64,000 nt of DNA from Candidatus Obscuribacterales bacterium (GCA_019747875.1 JAIEQI010000086.1:1-64000); one strand, 5' to 3'. Shown: positions 8,765-18,313, counted from the stretch's first letter. Notes: a model not told the origin generated them from the letters alone. Numbers and translations are program-made.

Positions 8765-9356
8765 CGAGTTGTCCTCCGGTGCTTTCTTTCGTGATTGAGC
8801 GCTGTGTTTGCAGTCCTCACGAGAAATAAATTTGTATGTTTTTTAAGGTAGTGCTTTTTGAGTGTGATCAAATTTTGGCGAAGCGGCTTAAATACAAGTC
8901 GATTCCTGCGGAGCGGATTTTGATCGACTCTTCAATATTGCAATATTTTTTTATTGCTGTGCATGTGTGATTCATCCGGGATGGCAGTGGAATAGCGAAT
9001 AATCGAATGTTGATCTTTGAGAATGAACTTGCAGAATCTGACAATTGTTTTCTGTGTAATGATGTGTTGCGATCCCTGAAAGCGTTGCTTAGAAAGGGCT
9101 TTGAGGATTGGTATGCGCGTGAGTTGCACGTGAGATTTTTTCACTTGAATGTTTCGCGTGAGTTTGACGTGAGCTGATATGCTGATTGGAAGAGGTTTCT
9201 ACCCGTCTTCTTGTTTTCGGTGCGTACCGAGAACTATGCAAAAAACAGAGTGGCTATTTCCATTTCACTGCTTAGAATTTATGCTGTGTAACGCCATTGC
9301 TTTGGTGCGTGTGCTAATCTGGTTGGTGGTTTTGGCAACATGGCAAACTAGTCAAT
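8765..9356. other. 592-base divergent intergenic region
   Basis: No convincing gene; the short open frames here lack ribosome binding sites and coding character. It contains a 14-base perfect palindrome (AATATTGCAATATT, 8934-8947) followed by a T run, and two 17-base direct repeats CGTGAGTT(T/G)(G/C)ACGTGAG-like at 9118-9134 and 9157-9173. It probably carries the divergent promoters of the flanking genes. Confidence 0.5.
9118..9173. promoter_or_regulatory. Paired CGTGAG direct repeats, candidate operator
   Basis: CGTGAGTTGCACGTGAG (9118-9134) and CGTGAGTTTGACGTGAG (9157-9173) start 39 bases apart. Each contains two CGTGAG half-sites 11 bases apart, about one helical turn, so four half-sites lie on nearly one face of the helix. 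They lie about 185-240 bases before the WG-repeat gene. Confidence 0.4.
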
Positions 9357-10895
9357 ATGTTCACTTTTTCTTCTAAGCTCTTTATCGGTTCGCAATTGGC
9401 AAAACTGCATAATCCGCCTGAGCAGGCTAAACTACTGCTTCTCCTGGGCACTCTGATTGCAGCTGCGCTTCCAGCTCAAGCGGAGAAGTTGCCGTTCAAT
9501 GGGAAAACCATCGCTTCCTCAAAAACAGTAATCAAGATTACACCGATGCAGTATGGCGATGCTATGTTCAAAAAGCAAATCCAGCTTTCTCTCGAGCAGA
9601 TAACCAAGCTTAAGATCGAAAGCGGTTTTCGCGTGAGTAAACTGAAGACCATCACACTAGAAACAGCCCAAACAGCTCCTGTCGAGACAATTAGAAATTC
9701 CGCGATTGTGATGGACGTCAACACCATAGAAGTTCCGCATCCACTGCTTGGAGCCTATGAAGCCTCAGGCAAGCAATGGAAAGACTATAGCGCGCCAGGC
9801 AAATGGTATTACATCAAGAAAGATGGTAAGCCACTCACAGCAGAGCGTTTCTCTTATGTATTTGATTTTGAAAATGGGATTGGTATTGCTGATGTCTCGA
9901 AAGCCGGAGAGAACGATAAGTGCAATCTACGAGTTTTTGACAAAACCGGAAAAGAAACGACTTCTTCGATCGGGGCCCTGAAAGATTTCTCTAAGAAGTA
10001 CATTCTTTGGGGAGCTTTTCACGAAGGGCTTGCGCCTGTGAAGGAACTTTCGAGCAAGAAATTTCAGTTCATCAATTCAAGATTCAGCCCAGCGTTTTCG
10101 CAAAAGTTTGACGGAGTTTCCGACGAACACCCGGGCTTTTATGAAAAACTATCGCCTGTAAAGGAAGATGAGTTTTGGGGATATGTGAATCCCTCCGGCG
10201 CAATGGTGATCAAACCGCGCTTCGCTCATGCCATGCAGTTCCATAATGGCGTTGCGTCAATTAAGTTGTTCGATTTTGAATTCAAGCAAGTTCGCCGAAC
10301 TTCTCCAGATGCACAGTGGACCTTACTCAATACAAAAGGAAAGCACCTGAACCAAGCTTTTGATGGATTGCGGGCGTTTCGCGATCCAGTGCCTTCTACG
10401 GGGCCTTTAGCTGTAGTAACCACCAGACCAATGCAGGGCCGCCCTCGCCGACAGCTAATTAACATGAAGGGCGACATTGTTGGGAAGACTTTTGATGAGA
10501 TCGGCGAATACGCTGAAGGCTTAATTCCTGTCGTCCTCGAAGGCTTGGCCGGTTTCGCTGATCTCAAGGGACAAATCGTTATTAAGCCAGTTTATCGCGC
10601 CGCCGGTTCTTTCTGTGAAGGACTCGCACCGGTTGTGGTGGCAGGCGTTGAAGGTGACAATGTCGGCTTTATCGACAAGTCGGGCAAACTCGTAATTCCT
10701 GCCAAGTTTCCGATTGAAGAAGGATATTATGTGATTCTGCCCAAGAACTTGTATCGTTTCAGTGAAGGGCTTGCTGTTGTCCCGCGTGAAGGATTATACG
10801 GCTACATTGACAAAACAGGAGCATGGAAAGTGCCACCAGCATTTGTCTCCGCACGCAACTTTCATGACGGAGTTGCGGCTGTCCAGAGGCGATGA
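9357..10895 (+). CDS. Secreted WG-repeat protein
   Basis: 512 residues. The N-terminal region ends in a hydrophobic stretch LLLLLGTLIAAALPAQA, a signal peptide with an unusually long leader of about 25 residues before the core. At least seven WG-type repeats follow from about residue 145 to the end, with the pattern (W/G)-(G/Y)-(Y/F)-(I/V)-(D/N)-x-x-G-x-x-V-I-x-P-x-(F/Y), for example GYVNPSGAMVIKPRF, GFIDKSGKLVIPAKF and GYIDKTGAWKVPPAF. Each is followed by (F)-x-(E/D)-G-(L/V)-A. WG repeats form beta-propeller-like or solenoid surfaces of unknown ligand in the periplasm or outside the cell. There is no clear ribosome binding site. Its stop abuts the stop of the convergent 333-residue gene with no gap. 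Confidence 0.82.
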   Translation: MFTFSSKLFIGSQLAKLHNPPEQAKLLLLLGTLIAAALPAQAEKLPFNGKTIASSKTVIKITPMQYGDAMFKKQIQLSLEQITKLKIESGFRVSKLKTITLETAQTAPVETIRNSAIVMDVNTIEVPHPLLGAYEASGKQWKDYSAPGKWYYIKKDGKPLTAERFSYVFDFENGIGIADVSKAGENDKCNLRVFDKTGKETTSSIGALKDFSKKYILWGAFHEGLAPVKELSSKKFQFINSRFSPAFSQKFDGVSDEHPGFYEKLSPVKEDEFWGYVNPSGAMVIKPRFAHAMQFHNGVASIKLFDFEFKQVRRTSPDAQWTLLNTKGKHLNQAFDGLRAFRDPVPSTGPLAVVTTRPMQGRPRRQLINMKGDIVGKTFDEIGEYAEGLIPVVLEGLAGFADLKGQIVIKPVYRAAGSFCEGLAPVVVAGVEGDNVGFIDKSGKLVIPAKFPIEEGYYVILPKNLYRFSEGLAVVPREGLYGYIDKTGAWKVPPAFVSARNFHDGVAAVQRR

Positions 10896-11897
10896 TCAGG
10901 GAACTATGATGTTATAGCCCATTGGTGGTGCCATTGCTTGGCGCGTGGGGATTAGCGCATCCATTTGCTGTGACCTTAGAAACTTATCGAAGGACTGTCG
11001 AAGATCGATTAAGGTGAACGGTTCAGGCGATGGTAAGTATGGCAACTCACGGAAGGGAAGTTGTCGCTGGCAATGGCTTAACAATTCGCTCTCATACTTA
11101 GCCTCTCCCGTGTCGTCGAAAAATTTCATTGAGGAGAGAACTATCACCTTATTAGCATCGACTGGCCTGTAGGTCTGAATCGATTCCCTTTGCGAAATTG
11201 AAACTATTCGTTTGTTCTTCCCTATGACCACCGTTGTGGCGAGAAATTTCAAAACCACCTGCGTTTGTGACGTTTCCAGCGGCACTGCTGAGTGTATTAC
11301 ACTCACGTTCGTGTTCTCTCCTTGCTTGGTTCGCCCCATATATGGTGTCATCACGCAGGTCCAAATCGCCCGTCCTCGATCTTCCTGGTAGCCGATTACC
11401 TCGCTATCAGGATAGTGAATATCCAGTAAGTTATAACCTTCCTTCCTTTCTGGATGTTGCAAATCAACAAAGGAAAGTCGCTTTACTTTTCCAGAATTAT
11501 GCCAGGTACCTGCAAGCCATTCAGGAACCCTCCACCAGAGTAAGACCAGCGGCTGGTTAATTGGAAGTCGGCGCAAATCGAATTTGGCACCAGGTTTTAG
11601 TTTGGGATCGACTGGCGGTAACGCTGCCGAGTGTTGAATTGTTCCTTCTAGGACGAAGTGCGATTGGTCCGTCGTCGGTTTGCTTGGTTTGCTCGGTTTG
11701 TTGCTGGCCGGGACCGGCGTGTTAAGCAGTTGTTGCTTAATTCTGTCTGCTACGCTGTCATCTAATTGAGACAACGCGCCTTGTTGAGCCAGGAAGAAAG
11801 TGATGATGCAAGTTGAAGCTAAGGACTGAAAACGCCGAGAATCAGCATCTCTGATGATATTGGTCAAAAGGCTATTCGAATCGGGCGGCTTCAACAT
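10896..11897 (-). CDS. Probably exported protein of unknown function
   Basis: 333 residues. Residues about 22-45 (RFQSLASTCIITFFLAQQGALSQ) look like a late, weak signal peptide. A Pro/Lys/Ser linker (about residues 62-72) precedes a mixed alpha/beta domain with many Trp and Tyr residues (LLWWRVPEWLAGTW). It has no cofactor or catalytic motif I recognise. Later parts (TQVVLKFLATTVVIGKNKRIVSISQRESIQTY) look like beta strands. It is convergent with the WG-repeat gene, and the two stop codons touch. I cannot name a family. Confidence 0.6.
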   Translation of the reverse strand: MLKPPDSNSLLTNIIRDADSRRFQSLASTCIITFFLAQQGALSQLDDSVADRIKQQLLNTPVPASNKPSKPSKPTTDQSHFVLEGTIQHSAALPPVDPKLKPGAKFDLRRLPINQPLVLLWWRVPEWLAGTWHNSGKVKRLSFVDLQHPERKEGYNLLDIHYPDSEVIGYQEDRGRAIWTCVMTPYMGRTKQGENTNVSVIHSAVPLETSQTQVVLKFLATTVVIGKNKRIVSISQRESIQTYRPVDANKVIVLSSMKFFDDTGEAKYESELLSHCQRQLPFRELPYLPSPEPFTLIDLRQSFDKFLRSQQMDALIPTRQAMAPPMGYNIIVP

Positions 11898-12292
11898 ATG
11901 GTTCTATTTTAGATGCTTGGAACGATGTTTAGGCTATGTCTGCAAGGATAGGTTCTGCAAGAGACCCTGGCAGTAGACAACGTTTGACTTGCAGCTGTGC
12001 TTGATTAGAACTTACAAAGCGTTCGGGTACACAACCGTTTTGTATATGCGTTAGATTTGTGATGCGTAGCTCTCGTATGTTTATTCCGGCGACAACAAAA
12101 TTCACCTAAGCAAAGCTAATTAGCTCACGATGATGGCGGGTGCCATAATCATTTCAATCAAAAAATCACTGCTCCCTTCGCACGCTTTGAAGATTTCAAG
12201 ATTGAATCTGCGCGATTTAATCTGAAATTGTTCGATTTTTTTGAACTTTATAATTAGTTCTGACGTTATTGATAGTAGAGAGACCGAGAAAC
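11898..12292. promoter_or_regulatory. Region upstream of dnaB with candidate promoter
   Basis: About 395 bases without a gene. A TATAAT box is at 12249-12254, with TTGTTC at 12228-12233 (15-base spacing, shorter than ideal) and GTTC-N9-GAAC dyad symmetry over 12230-12246. The -10 box lies about 40 bases before the dnaB ATG. Nothing else was recognised. Confidence 0.4.
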
Positions 12293-13708
12293 ATGCCAAG
12301 ACCAAGACCTGATGGAGATCGAGATCGCTACGGAGATCGTCAAATGCAATCCGACGTTAGTCTCAATGACACTCAGCTAGAGCGCTTGCCTCCACAATCT
12401 GTGGAGGCGGAGCAAGCTGTTTTGGGTTCCATTTTGGTCAACCCTGAATCGATCACGCGCATTGTCGACGTTCTTGATCCCGAACAATTCTATCGAAAGT
12501 CCCATCAGATCATTTATGCAGCAATTGTTGACTTGTTTGAGAAGAGTGAGCCTGTAGATATTGTGACTGTGTCGCAGTTATTGAAGGATCAGGGCAAACT
12601 TGATTCGATCGGTGGACGCCAGTATTTGACGGATCTCGCGATGTCAATTGCAACCACTGCCAATGTCGAGTTCTATGCAAAAACTGTGGCAGAAAAGTCA
12701 CTGATGCGCAATTTGATCAAGGCTGGCACGGAGATCGTTGCGACCTGTTACGAAGAGATCGATGCCGACATTGCAGTTGATAAGGCGGAACGTCTCGTAT
12801 TCGGCATTGCACAGGGCCGTGATATGAATTCACTCACTCCTGTGAGAGATGTCGTCAATGAAGCTTTTGCGCGCATTGAAAAACGCTACGAGCAGCGCGA
12901 CGCACTATCTGGACTGTCGACAGGTTTTTACGATCTCGACGAGATGACATCCGGTTGGAATAGATCCGACCTCATAATTGTTGCGGCTCGTCCAGCTATG
13001 GGAAAGACTGCGTTCACTCTAAACTTGGCTCAACATGCGGCTTGCGAATCCAATGCGCCGGTCGCTGTGTTCAGCCTCGAAATGTCTAAAGAGCAGTTAG
13101 TCCAACGTATGCTCTGTGCAGAAGCGCGACTTGACGCAAATAAATTGCGCTCCGGTTTCTTGCAGACAAATGACTGGACAGCGCTAGCCAATGCCATGGG
13201 ACGACTCGGTGAAGCTCCGCTTTATATCGACGATTCGGCTGCGGTATCAGTACTGGACATTCGCGCAAAATGTAGGCGTCTGAAATCGGAAATGAAGAGT
13301 CTTGGATTAATCATCATTGATTACATTCAGCTGATGCAGGGGCGCAAAGCTGGGGGGAGCGACAACCGAGTGCAAGAGGTTTCAGAAATCTCCCGGGGGC
13401 TAAAGCAGCTTGCTCGCGAACTTGATGTGCCGGTTATTGCCTTGTCACAGCTTTCTCGTGCTGTGGAATCGCGACAGAATAAGCGACCGATGCTATCAGA
13501 CTTGAGAGAATCCGGTTCAATCGAACAGGACGCAGATATTGTGATGTTCATTTATAGAGATGACTATTACAATCCCGAAAGTGAAAATCGCGGTGAGGCT
13601 GAAATCATCATCGCCAAACAAAGAAACGGCCCGGTTGGAACTGTAGAGTTGCTTTACCAGGCAAGTATTACACGCTTCCTCAACAAAGCCGCGCACGTAG
13701 TGGCATAG
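12293..13708 (+). CDS. dnaB: Replicative DNA helicase
   Basis: 471 residues from the ATG at 12293; an in-frame TTG at 12269 would add eight residues and is less likely. It is a hexameric 5'-3' helicase that unwinds the replication fork and recruits primase. The N-terminal domain begins RLPPQSVEAEQAVLGSIL, the classic DnaB start. The RecA-like domain carries Walker A AARPAMGKTAF (about residue 233), FSLEMSKEQLVQRML, Walker B LIIIDYIQLMQG, and SRAVESRQNKRPMLSDLRESG containing the DnaB-specific arginine and Gln region. No intein is present. A short Arg/Asp-rich extension (PRPRPDGDRDRYGDRQ) precedes the conserved domain. Confidence 0.96.
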   Translation: MPRPRPDGDRDRYGDRQMQSDVSLNDTQLERLPPQSVEAEQAVLGSILVNPESITRIVDVLDPEQFYRKSHQIIYAAIVDLFEKSEPVDIVTVSQLLKDQGKLDSIGGRQYLTDLAMSIATTANVEFYAKTVAEKSLMRNLIKAGTEIVATCYEEIDADIAVDKAERLVFGIAQGRDMNSLTPVRDVVNEAFARIEKRYEQRDALSGLSTGFYDLDEMTSGWNRSDLIIVAARPAMGKTAFTLNLAQHAACESNAPVAVFSLEMSKEQLVQRMLCAEARLDANKLRSGFLQTNDWTALANAMGRLGEAPLYIDDSAAVSVLDIRAKCRRLKSEMKSLGLIIIDYIQLMQGRKAGGSDNRVQEVSEISRGLKQLARELDVPVIALSQLSRAVESRQNKRPMLSDLRESGSIEQDADIVMFIYRDDYYNPESENRGEAEIIIAKQRNGPVGTVELLYQASITRFLNKAAHVVA

Positions 13709-13922
13709 GTTCTCCAAGCAAAAGTTGACGCCGAAATCTGGCGGGTGCTTTAGACGCTGCCCACAAATCGGCAGGAATGTAGGTGTGGTGTACCTGTGAG
13801 GACTTTGACTCTTACTTGAAGGTCTTTTCCACGACTTCTTAGCTCTACATCTGCATAATGAAGGACATGGGAAGTTCAAATCCTCTCCCATGACCAGAGC
13901 CTTCGTCTTTTGAGGAAGTACG

Positions 13923-15272
13923 GTGTCAGACAACGTACAGGAAAGCAGCGAACGCACGGCAGAACCAAGATCTGTCGAAGAAAATCAAGCAAAGCGTGAA
14001 GTTGATACTGCACTTCGCGAAGGTAATATAGGCACCGGAAGAGACCAGTTTGAAGAAAGCGGTCGCCAGGCAAAACAGCTAGAACGCAATGGTGTTTTAC
14101 CGTCGCTAAAAGTTGACGAGGCTCCCAACACGGATGCTTCGCAGCCACTGTCTCCTGATCAAAATTTACGTCAGGGAAAGGCAGGCAATAATCCAAGCAC
14201 GGATGGTAAGTATAGTAATTCACGTAGTGATGCCGAACGTATGCTGAGTGATTTTGAAATCACAGACAACTCAGCTCAGCCGAAAATCGAGCCCACGGGA
14301 TTGACTAGTAATAAGAAAACAAGCACTCCGGATTGCAGCAACACAGATACTACAATGTCGGAAGGACGGAAATTGCCAACGCTGGATGTAGAACAACCGG
14401 GCTTGCCGCCAAACGAATCTCGTAGCTCTTTAACAGCTACTCCAGTAGACAATGTGGGTAGATCAGATCAAAGAACTCTGGTCACAACCGCTCATGGGAT
14501 GGTGGGCTTGGAAAAGCATGAGGGGGCAGGCAACAAGTACCAACTTCTAGACAAGGGATTTCAGCAAACAGATACAAATGGCGATGGATCCTTGAGTCGC
14601 GAGGAACTACAAAGGCGAAAATTGGAAGGACAACACGGGCAGGCAGGTGATCCCAACGCTGCAGAGTCGCAGAGATCAGCCAGTCTTGCATACCAGGCGC
14701 AGTATGCATTAGATAATTTCGACAGCATTGCTCAGAAAAGCAAAGAGATGGACCCCTCAGCTAGTGGTATTACCAACGACGGTTTAGCTCAACATTATTT
14801 AGAGAATGCAAAAATAACCGTGCGTACAGCGTCGGGAGCTTCGTTCAAGGCGGAAGTAGCTTCTGGCGACCGTAATACCGATGTAGCAGTATTGAAAACA
14901 GAGAGTCTAAGCCCAGAACAGCACGAAGCACTTGGAAAAAACTTTCAAGTGTCGAAAACTGACCCACAAAGGGGTGATGCGATCCGGGCTACAGGACATC
15001 CGAGGGGCACCTGGGGTGCGGAGCCGGCATGCTATAAACCGACGCAATCCACCGGAACAGTCGGCGATCCTCAGCCGCACAAGCTTATCCGTGGTGAAGC
15101 CATTAAGCACGATGCACCGACACAATCTGGAATGTCAGGTGGTCCTGTGCTGGATAAGCGGCGAGACCATGTAGTTGTTGGCTTGAATCATTCCGGCGAT
15201 GGCGCTAATCGAAGCAATTTAGTTCCAGCCTCAGCGATAAGGGAGGAAATTCTGAAAGCTCAACGTAAGTAG
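13923..15272 (+). CDS. EF-hand plus trypsin-like serine protease with disordered N-terminus
   Basis: 449 residues from a GTG start with GAGG about eight bases upstream; no signal peptide. Residues 1-185 are disordered and polar and contain two LP-x-L-x-V motifs (LPSLKVD, LPTLDVE). An EF-hand loop DTNGDGSLSREE lies at 217-228. From about 280 the chain fits an HtrA/trypsin-like domain: H291 in AQHYLENAKITV, D320 in RNTDVAVLK and S405 in SGMSGGPV. The His-Asp and Asp-Ser spacings (29 and 85) are close to those of DegP. No PDZ domain follows. The triad assignment is mine; the sequence around the His is atypical. It is probably a calcium-responsive protease, possibly exported by a non-Sec route. 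Confidence 0.75.
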   Translation: MSDNVQESSERTAEPRSVEENQAKREVDTALREGNIGTGRDQFEESGRQAKQLERNGVLPSLKVDEAPNTDASQPLSPDQNLRQGKAGNNPSTDGKYSNSRSDAERMLSDFEITDNSAQPKIEPTGLTSNKKTSTPDCSNTDTTMSEGRKLPTLDVEQPGLPPNESRSSLTATPVDNVGRSDQRTLVTTAHGMVGLEKHEGAGNKYQLLDKGFQQTDTNGDGSLSREELQRRKLEGQHGQAGDPNAAESQRSASLAYQAQYALDNFDSIAQKSKEMDPSASGITNDGLAQHYLENAKITVRTASGASFKAEVASGDRNTDVAVLKTESLSPEQHEALGKNFQVSKTDPQRGDAIRATGHPRGTWGAEPACYKPTQSTGTVGDPQPHKLIRGEAIKHDAPTQSGMSGGPVLDKRRDHVVVGLNHSGDGANRSNLVPASAIREEILKAQRK

Positions 15273-15442
15273 TGAATTCGTAGAAGCGATTGCGACTGGC
15301 TATGTGCACAGACAAAAAATCTATCGGAAGCCAAAGGCCAGTGATGCTGGTGACAAGGCAGAAAAGTACTAAAGACAATGCTTTAAAATAAACGCCTTCT
15401 GCCCTAAGCTTGAGCTTGTTATCGTCTCTTCCAAGCAGCTAT

Positions 15443-15742
15443 ATGATCAATCGCGGCAATCTATCTACATCGTTAATCAATTGGTATTTGGCCAGGTTAA
15501 GAACTAATGCGAACCAAAGTACAGATTGGAAGAAGAAAACTCCCATCACGTTGGTGGAAACCGATGCTACCTTGATAAAGGAGTTAGTTCAGAAGGTAGA
15601 GCCGGAACGCTCTACTCAAGAAGCAAGGATTTACCGGACTCTGAGAGACCGGCATGAAATCATACGTAAGTGGGAAACCGCAATTCTTTTGATTGCCATT
15701 ATTGGTTCTTTAGGTTTTATTGCCGCTTATTTATACCATTGA
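15443..15742 (+). CDS. Small protein with C-terminal membrane anchor
   Basis: 99 residues from the ATG at 15443; an in-frame TTG at 15410 would add 11. A basic, polar N-terminal part is followed by a hydrophobic helix at the end (AILLIAIIGSLGFIAAYLY), which would make it a tail-anchored inner-membrane protein. No ribosome binding site is obvious before either start and no family is recognised. The helix and the absence of a competing frame support it; otherwise evidence is weak. Confidence 0.4.
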   Translation: MINRGNLSTSLINWYLARLRTNANQSTDWKKKTPITLVETDATLIKELVQKVEPERSTQEARIYRTLRDRHEIIRKWETAILLIAIIGSLGFIAAYLYH

Positions 15743-15760
15743 TCATTAGCCTGCAACGAA

Positions 15761-17164
15761 TTAGTCATCAAGCTCACCAGTCGGTAAAGTGAACCAAAAT
15801 GTGCTTCCTTGACCAATAGTCGATTTAACACCGATCGAGCCTCCTTGAAGTTCGGTCAGTCTCTTACAGATGTAAAGCCCGAGTCCGCTACTTGCCATTT
15901 CCTTGTCCGAGCGGCCATCGAGCGACTTGAATCTCTCAAATATGACTTTAACTTTGGATTGAGCAATCCCGGGTCCGAGATCTTTAACGCTTATCTTTGT
16001 CATGGCTCCATCTGACTCATCGCTGATCTCTACACGTGAATTCTCCGGCGACCACTTGATCGCATTTGACAGCAAGTTCGAAAGGACTTGCTTTGTTCGT
16101 TCAAAATCAGCGAATAACAACGTATCTGATGACGGGAATTCCAGACTCACCTTCTTTTTAGCCGCAAGCGCCTGAACCATTGCGGCACTGCTCTTGTACA
16201 ATTCGCAACTTGCAATAATCGTGGGAGCCAGCTCCATCTGCCCGCCTTCAATCTTCTCTACATCTAGCAGTTGATTGACGAGAAGTAGAACTTGCTCGAT
16301 TGACGCAGCAGCTTTTACAACCTGCTCTTGCCCAGTCTCATTTAATTTGCCCAAGACGCCCGATTCCAGATTCTCAAGTAGAAATCGAAAGCCGGTGATC
16401 GGCGTGCGCAAATCATGAGTAACCATGGCTGAAATTTCAGCTTTCAAACGTTCGTTTTCTTTTATTGCCGTTATATTTTTTGCCAGACAGAAATAGCAGT
16501 TCATCGAATTTGACCATTCAGAATGCAAGGATAAGTCGACGAACGTCCCAGAAGGCTTCATTACTCTAAATTCGAATTGGTCATCACCTTCAGTGCCGGC
16601 TTTCTTCTTGCAGCGCTCAAAAAATTCGATAATGCCACATTTGTATTCATCCAAAACGATCGCTTCGATCGGAACCGCCAAAAGGCTGCTTTCAGAATAA
16701 CCAAGTATAGTTTCAGCTTGTGAATTTAGATTCAAAAACTTTCGATCTTCGCTGAGACAGCATAGGACGTCAGAGGCGAAATCCGCTATCAAGCGCTGTC
16801 CTTGTTGGGAGAACTCAAGCTCCTCCACAATTTTTTGAGCAAGCTCATCAATCGGAAGAATTTTGCCTTGCATAAGTTCCACGGGATCCTTGCCAATGCA
16901 TGACAGAATTTTGCTTGTAGCTTTCTCAAGAGCCATAAGATGAGAGCTCGTGAAATACTTTGAGCAAAAACAAGCCAACAGTGACACAGAAACGAAACAG
17001 AAAGCACAGATAAGAACTATCTGCGAACGCAAACTTGCGTCAATATTTGCAAGTCTCAATTGGAAAAGGACAAGAAAGAGCAGTGAGCCCACTAATGAGG
17101 TCACGCAAAACAAAAGAATTTGAAGTTGCGCCTTACCCATATTTTCTTTAAGAATGAAGCTCAA
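15761..17164 (-). CDS. Membrane sensor histidine kinase with PAS domain
   Basis: 467 residues. Two membrane helices (about 13-35 and 47-68) with a very short outside loop are followed by a linker, a PAS domain (about 125-235) and a HisKA dimerisation domain with phospho-acceptor H250 in MVTHDLRTPITG. The HATPase domain shows N box SNLLSNAIKWSPE, G1 DLGPGIA, F box IFERF and G2 SSGLGLYICKRL, ending GSTFWFTLP. All catalytic boxes are intact. The tiny external loop suggests sensing in the membrane or through the PAS domain. The OmpR-type regulator at 18515 is the nearest possible partner, divergent and separated by one effector-like gene. Confidence 0.93.
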   Translation of the reverse strand: MSFILKENMGKAQLQILLFCVTSLVGSLLFLVLFQLRLANIDASLRSQIVLICAFCFVSVSLLACFCSKYFTSSHLMALEKATSKILSCIGKDPVELMQGKILPIDELAQKIVEELEFSQQGQRLIADFASDVLCCLSEDRKFLNLNSQAETILGYSESSLLAVPIEAIVLDEYKCGIIEFFERCKKKAGTEGDDQFEFRVMKPSGTFVDLSLHSEWSNSMNCYFCLAKNITAIKENERLKAEISAMVTHDLRTPITGFRFLLENLESGVLGKLNETGQEQVVKAAASIEQVLLLVNQLLDVEKIEGGQMELAPTIIASCELYKSSAAMVQALAAKKKVSLEFPSSDTLLFADFERTKQVLSNLLSNAIKWSPENSRVEISDESDGAMTKISVKDLGPGIAQSKVKVIFERFKSLDGRSDKEMASSGLGLYICKRLTELQGGSIGVKSTIGQGSTFWFTLPTGELDD

Positions 17165-17251
17165 GGCATAGTGATAGCACGATATCGACTAGCTGACAAG
17201 CTTCATCCTTTATTTTCAGATTCCACACTAACTTTTTCAATGATCACTCAA

Positions 17252-17848
17252 TCAAATAAGGATGTGTCCATCTTTTGATCGTGTCCGGCCTGGCTCTATC
17301 GGTACACCAGGTTCCTTCCAGTTCCTATCTTGCAGGAAGGGATGTCTCTCTGTCTTGCCCGTTTTCTTGTCAGTAACAGCGGTTTCAGATATCTCTCCAT
17401 TCTGGTAAACGCTTTCTGTCTTCATATAGTCATTCTCTAGCTTCTTGATTTCAGAACCTGTGCCGGTTTTCTCTTCAGTCTTGATGCTACCATCGGGCTG
17501 TTTTGTTGAGAGAATTTCGCGCCCTCCGGAATTTGTTTTGATCGAATCACCGGAAGCTGTATAACCGGCGCCGCCAGGATAGTCCACACGCCTCCCATCA
17601 GCGCTAAAATTGCTTCCCGCTGGTTCACTTGAAGCGAGTCGTTGCTTTGACAAACCGCTTTGATTCTCAAGACCACCTATTACGGAGTCGGCTGGAGGCA
17701 AATGTGCTGAGGACGTGTCGGGCCTGGAAGCCACAGCATCCCGATAAGCATTATTTCCATCAGGATTAGCTGCAAACTCGCTAGATAGCCTGCTTTCTTG
17801 CTGATCAATATTCCGTTCAGAAATCGAATCTGTTGTGTCTCTAGTCAC
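17252..17848 (-). CDS. Small disordered effector-like protein
   Basis: 198 residues, no signal peptide or membrane helix. Residues 1-90 are rich in Ser, Asp, Asn and Arg (MTRDTTDSISERNIDQQESR...). The second half carries repeated short beta-type units with Lys/Thr/Glu (DGSIKTEEKTGTGSEI, NGEISETAVTDKKTGKTE) and ends EPGRTRSKDGHILI. The units resemble those at the C-terminus of the 7688-8764 protein. Lies between a histidine kinase and a response regulator gene. Function unknown; assigned to the same loose family by composition and layout, not by alignment. Confidence 0.6.
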   Translation of the reverse strand: MTRDTTDSISERNIDQQESRLSSEFAANPDGNNAYRDAVASRPDTSSAHLPPADSVIGGLENQSGLSKQRLASSEPAGSNFSADGRRVDYPGGAGYTASGDSIKTNSGGREILSTKQPDGSIKTEEKTGTGSEIKKLENDYMKTESVYQNGEISETAVTDKKTGKTERHPFLQDRNWKEPGVPIEPGRTRSKDGHILI

Positions 17849-18011
17849 AAAGCGATCCTTCTCAAGCCCTGGCGGATATTATGGAACCTGGTGAGCTAAG
17901 ATTATGTGGAAAAGAGGACTCTGTGCAGAAACGAGAGCCAGCAAAGAGATTCCATGTTCCACAAGAAATTAACTCAATAGGCTTTATGTTTGGTGAACCT
18001 AACCCTAGACC

Positions 18012-18236
18012 ATGCAACGACTCTTCGACGCGAGAAATGCCCAGCGTGATCGAAGAGTCGTTGTTTTTGTGGTTCAATTTGTTAGCGCAAGGTTCAAGAA
18101 GATTTGCAGGAATAATACTGTATCTAATACTGGTTCAGATTCATTTGAGTTTGCAAGATTGGCTAGTTCACAACATCTTAGCGAAGTGTCTCCTATTATC
18201 AAGACATCAATTGAGAATTCAGTGCCAGCTATGTAG
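18012..18236 (+). CDS. Doubtful 74-residue ORF
   Basis: An ATG-started frame whose second half looks protein-like (SDSFEFARLASSQHLSEVSPIIKTSIENS), ending about 78 bases before a terminator hairpin. The start of the frame lies inside a 14-base inverted repeat and there is no ribosome binding site, so it may be a gene remnant or part of an untranslated RNA. Confidence 0.22.
   Translation: MQRLFDARNAQRDRRVVVFVVQFVSARFKKICRNNTVSNTGSDSFEFARLASSQHLSEVSPIIKTSIENSVPAM
18015..18068. terminator. Perfect 14-bp inverted repeat with T tract
   Basis: CAACGACTCTTCGA (18015-18028) pairs with TCGAAGAGTCGTTG (18050-18063) around a 21-base loop that can extend the stem, followed by TTTTT. It may be a terminator or a structured RNA element. 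Confidence 0.5.
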
Positions 18237-18313
18237 GAGGAGCTTCATATAAGAATAATGCAGATTTCACAGTCAAAATAGTTCTAAGCAAGCAATAAGA
18301 TCAACTGCCGAGT

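Noticed and set aside
9179-9376. 65-codon hydrophobic ORF before the WG-repeat gene
   Set aside because: No ribosome binding site and it overlaps the WG gene start; hydrophobic content could be chance in A/T-rich sequence.
14493-14495. H191 (TTAHGMVG) as the catalytic His of the protease
   Set aside because: It lies before the EF-hand and too far from D320; H291 has the expected spacing and better context.
17881-18252. 123-codon plus-strand frame
   Set aside because: No ribosome binding site, crosses the inverted repeat and has atypical composition with runs of Leu/Cys/Arg near the end.
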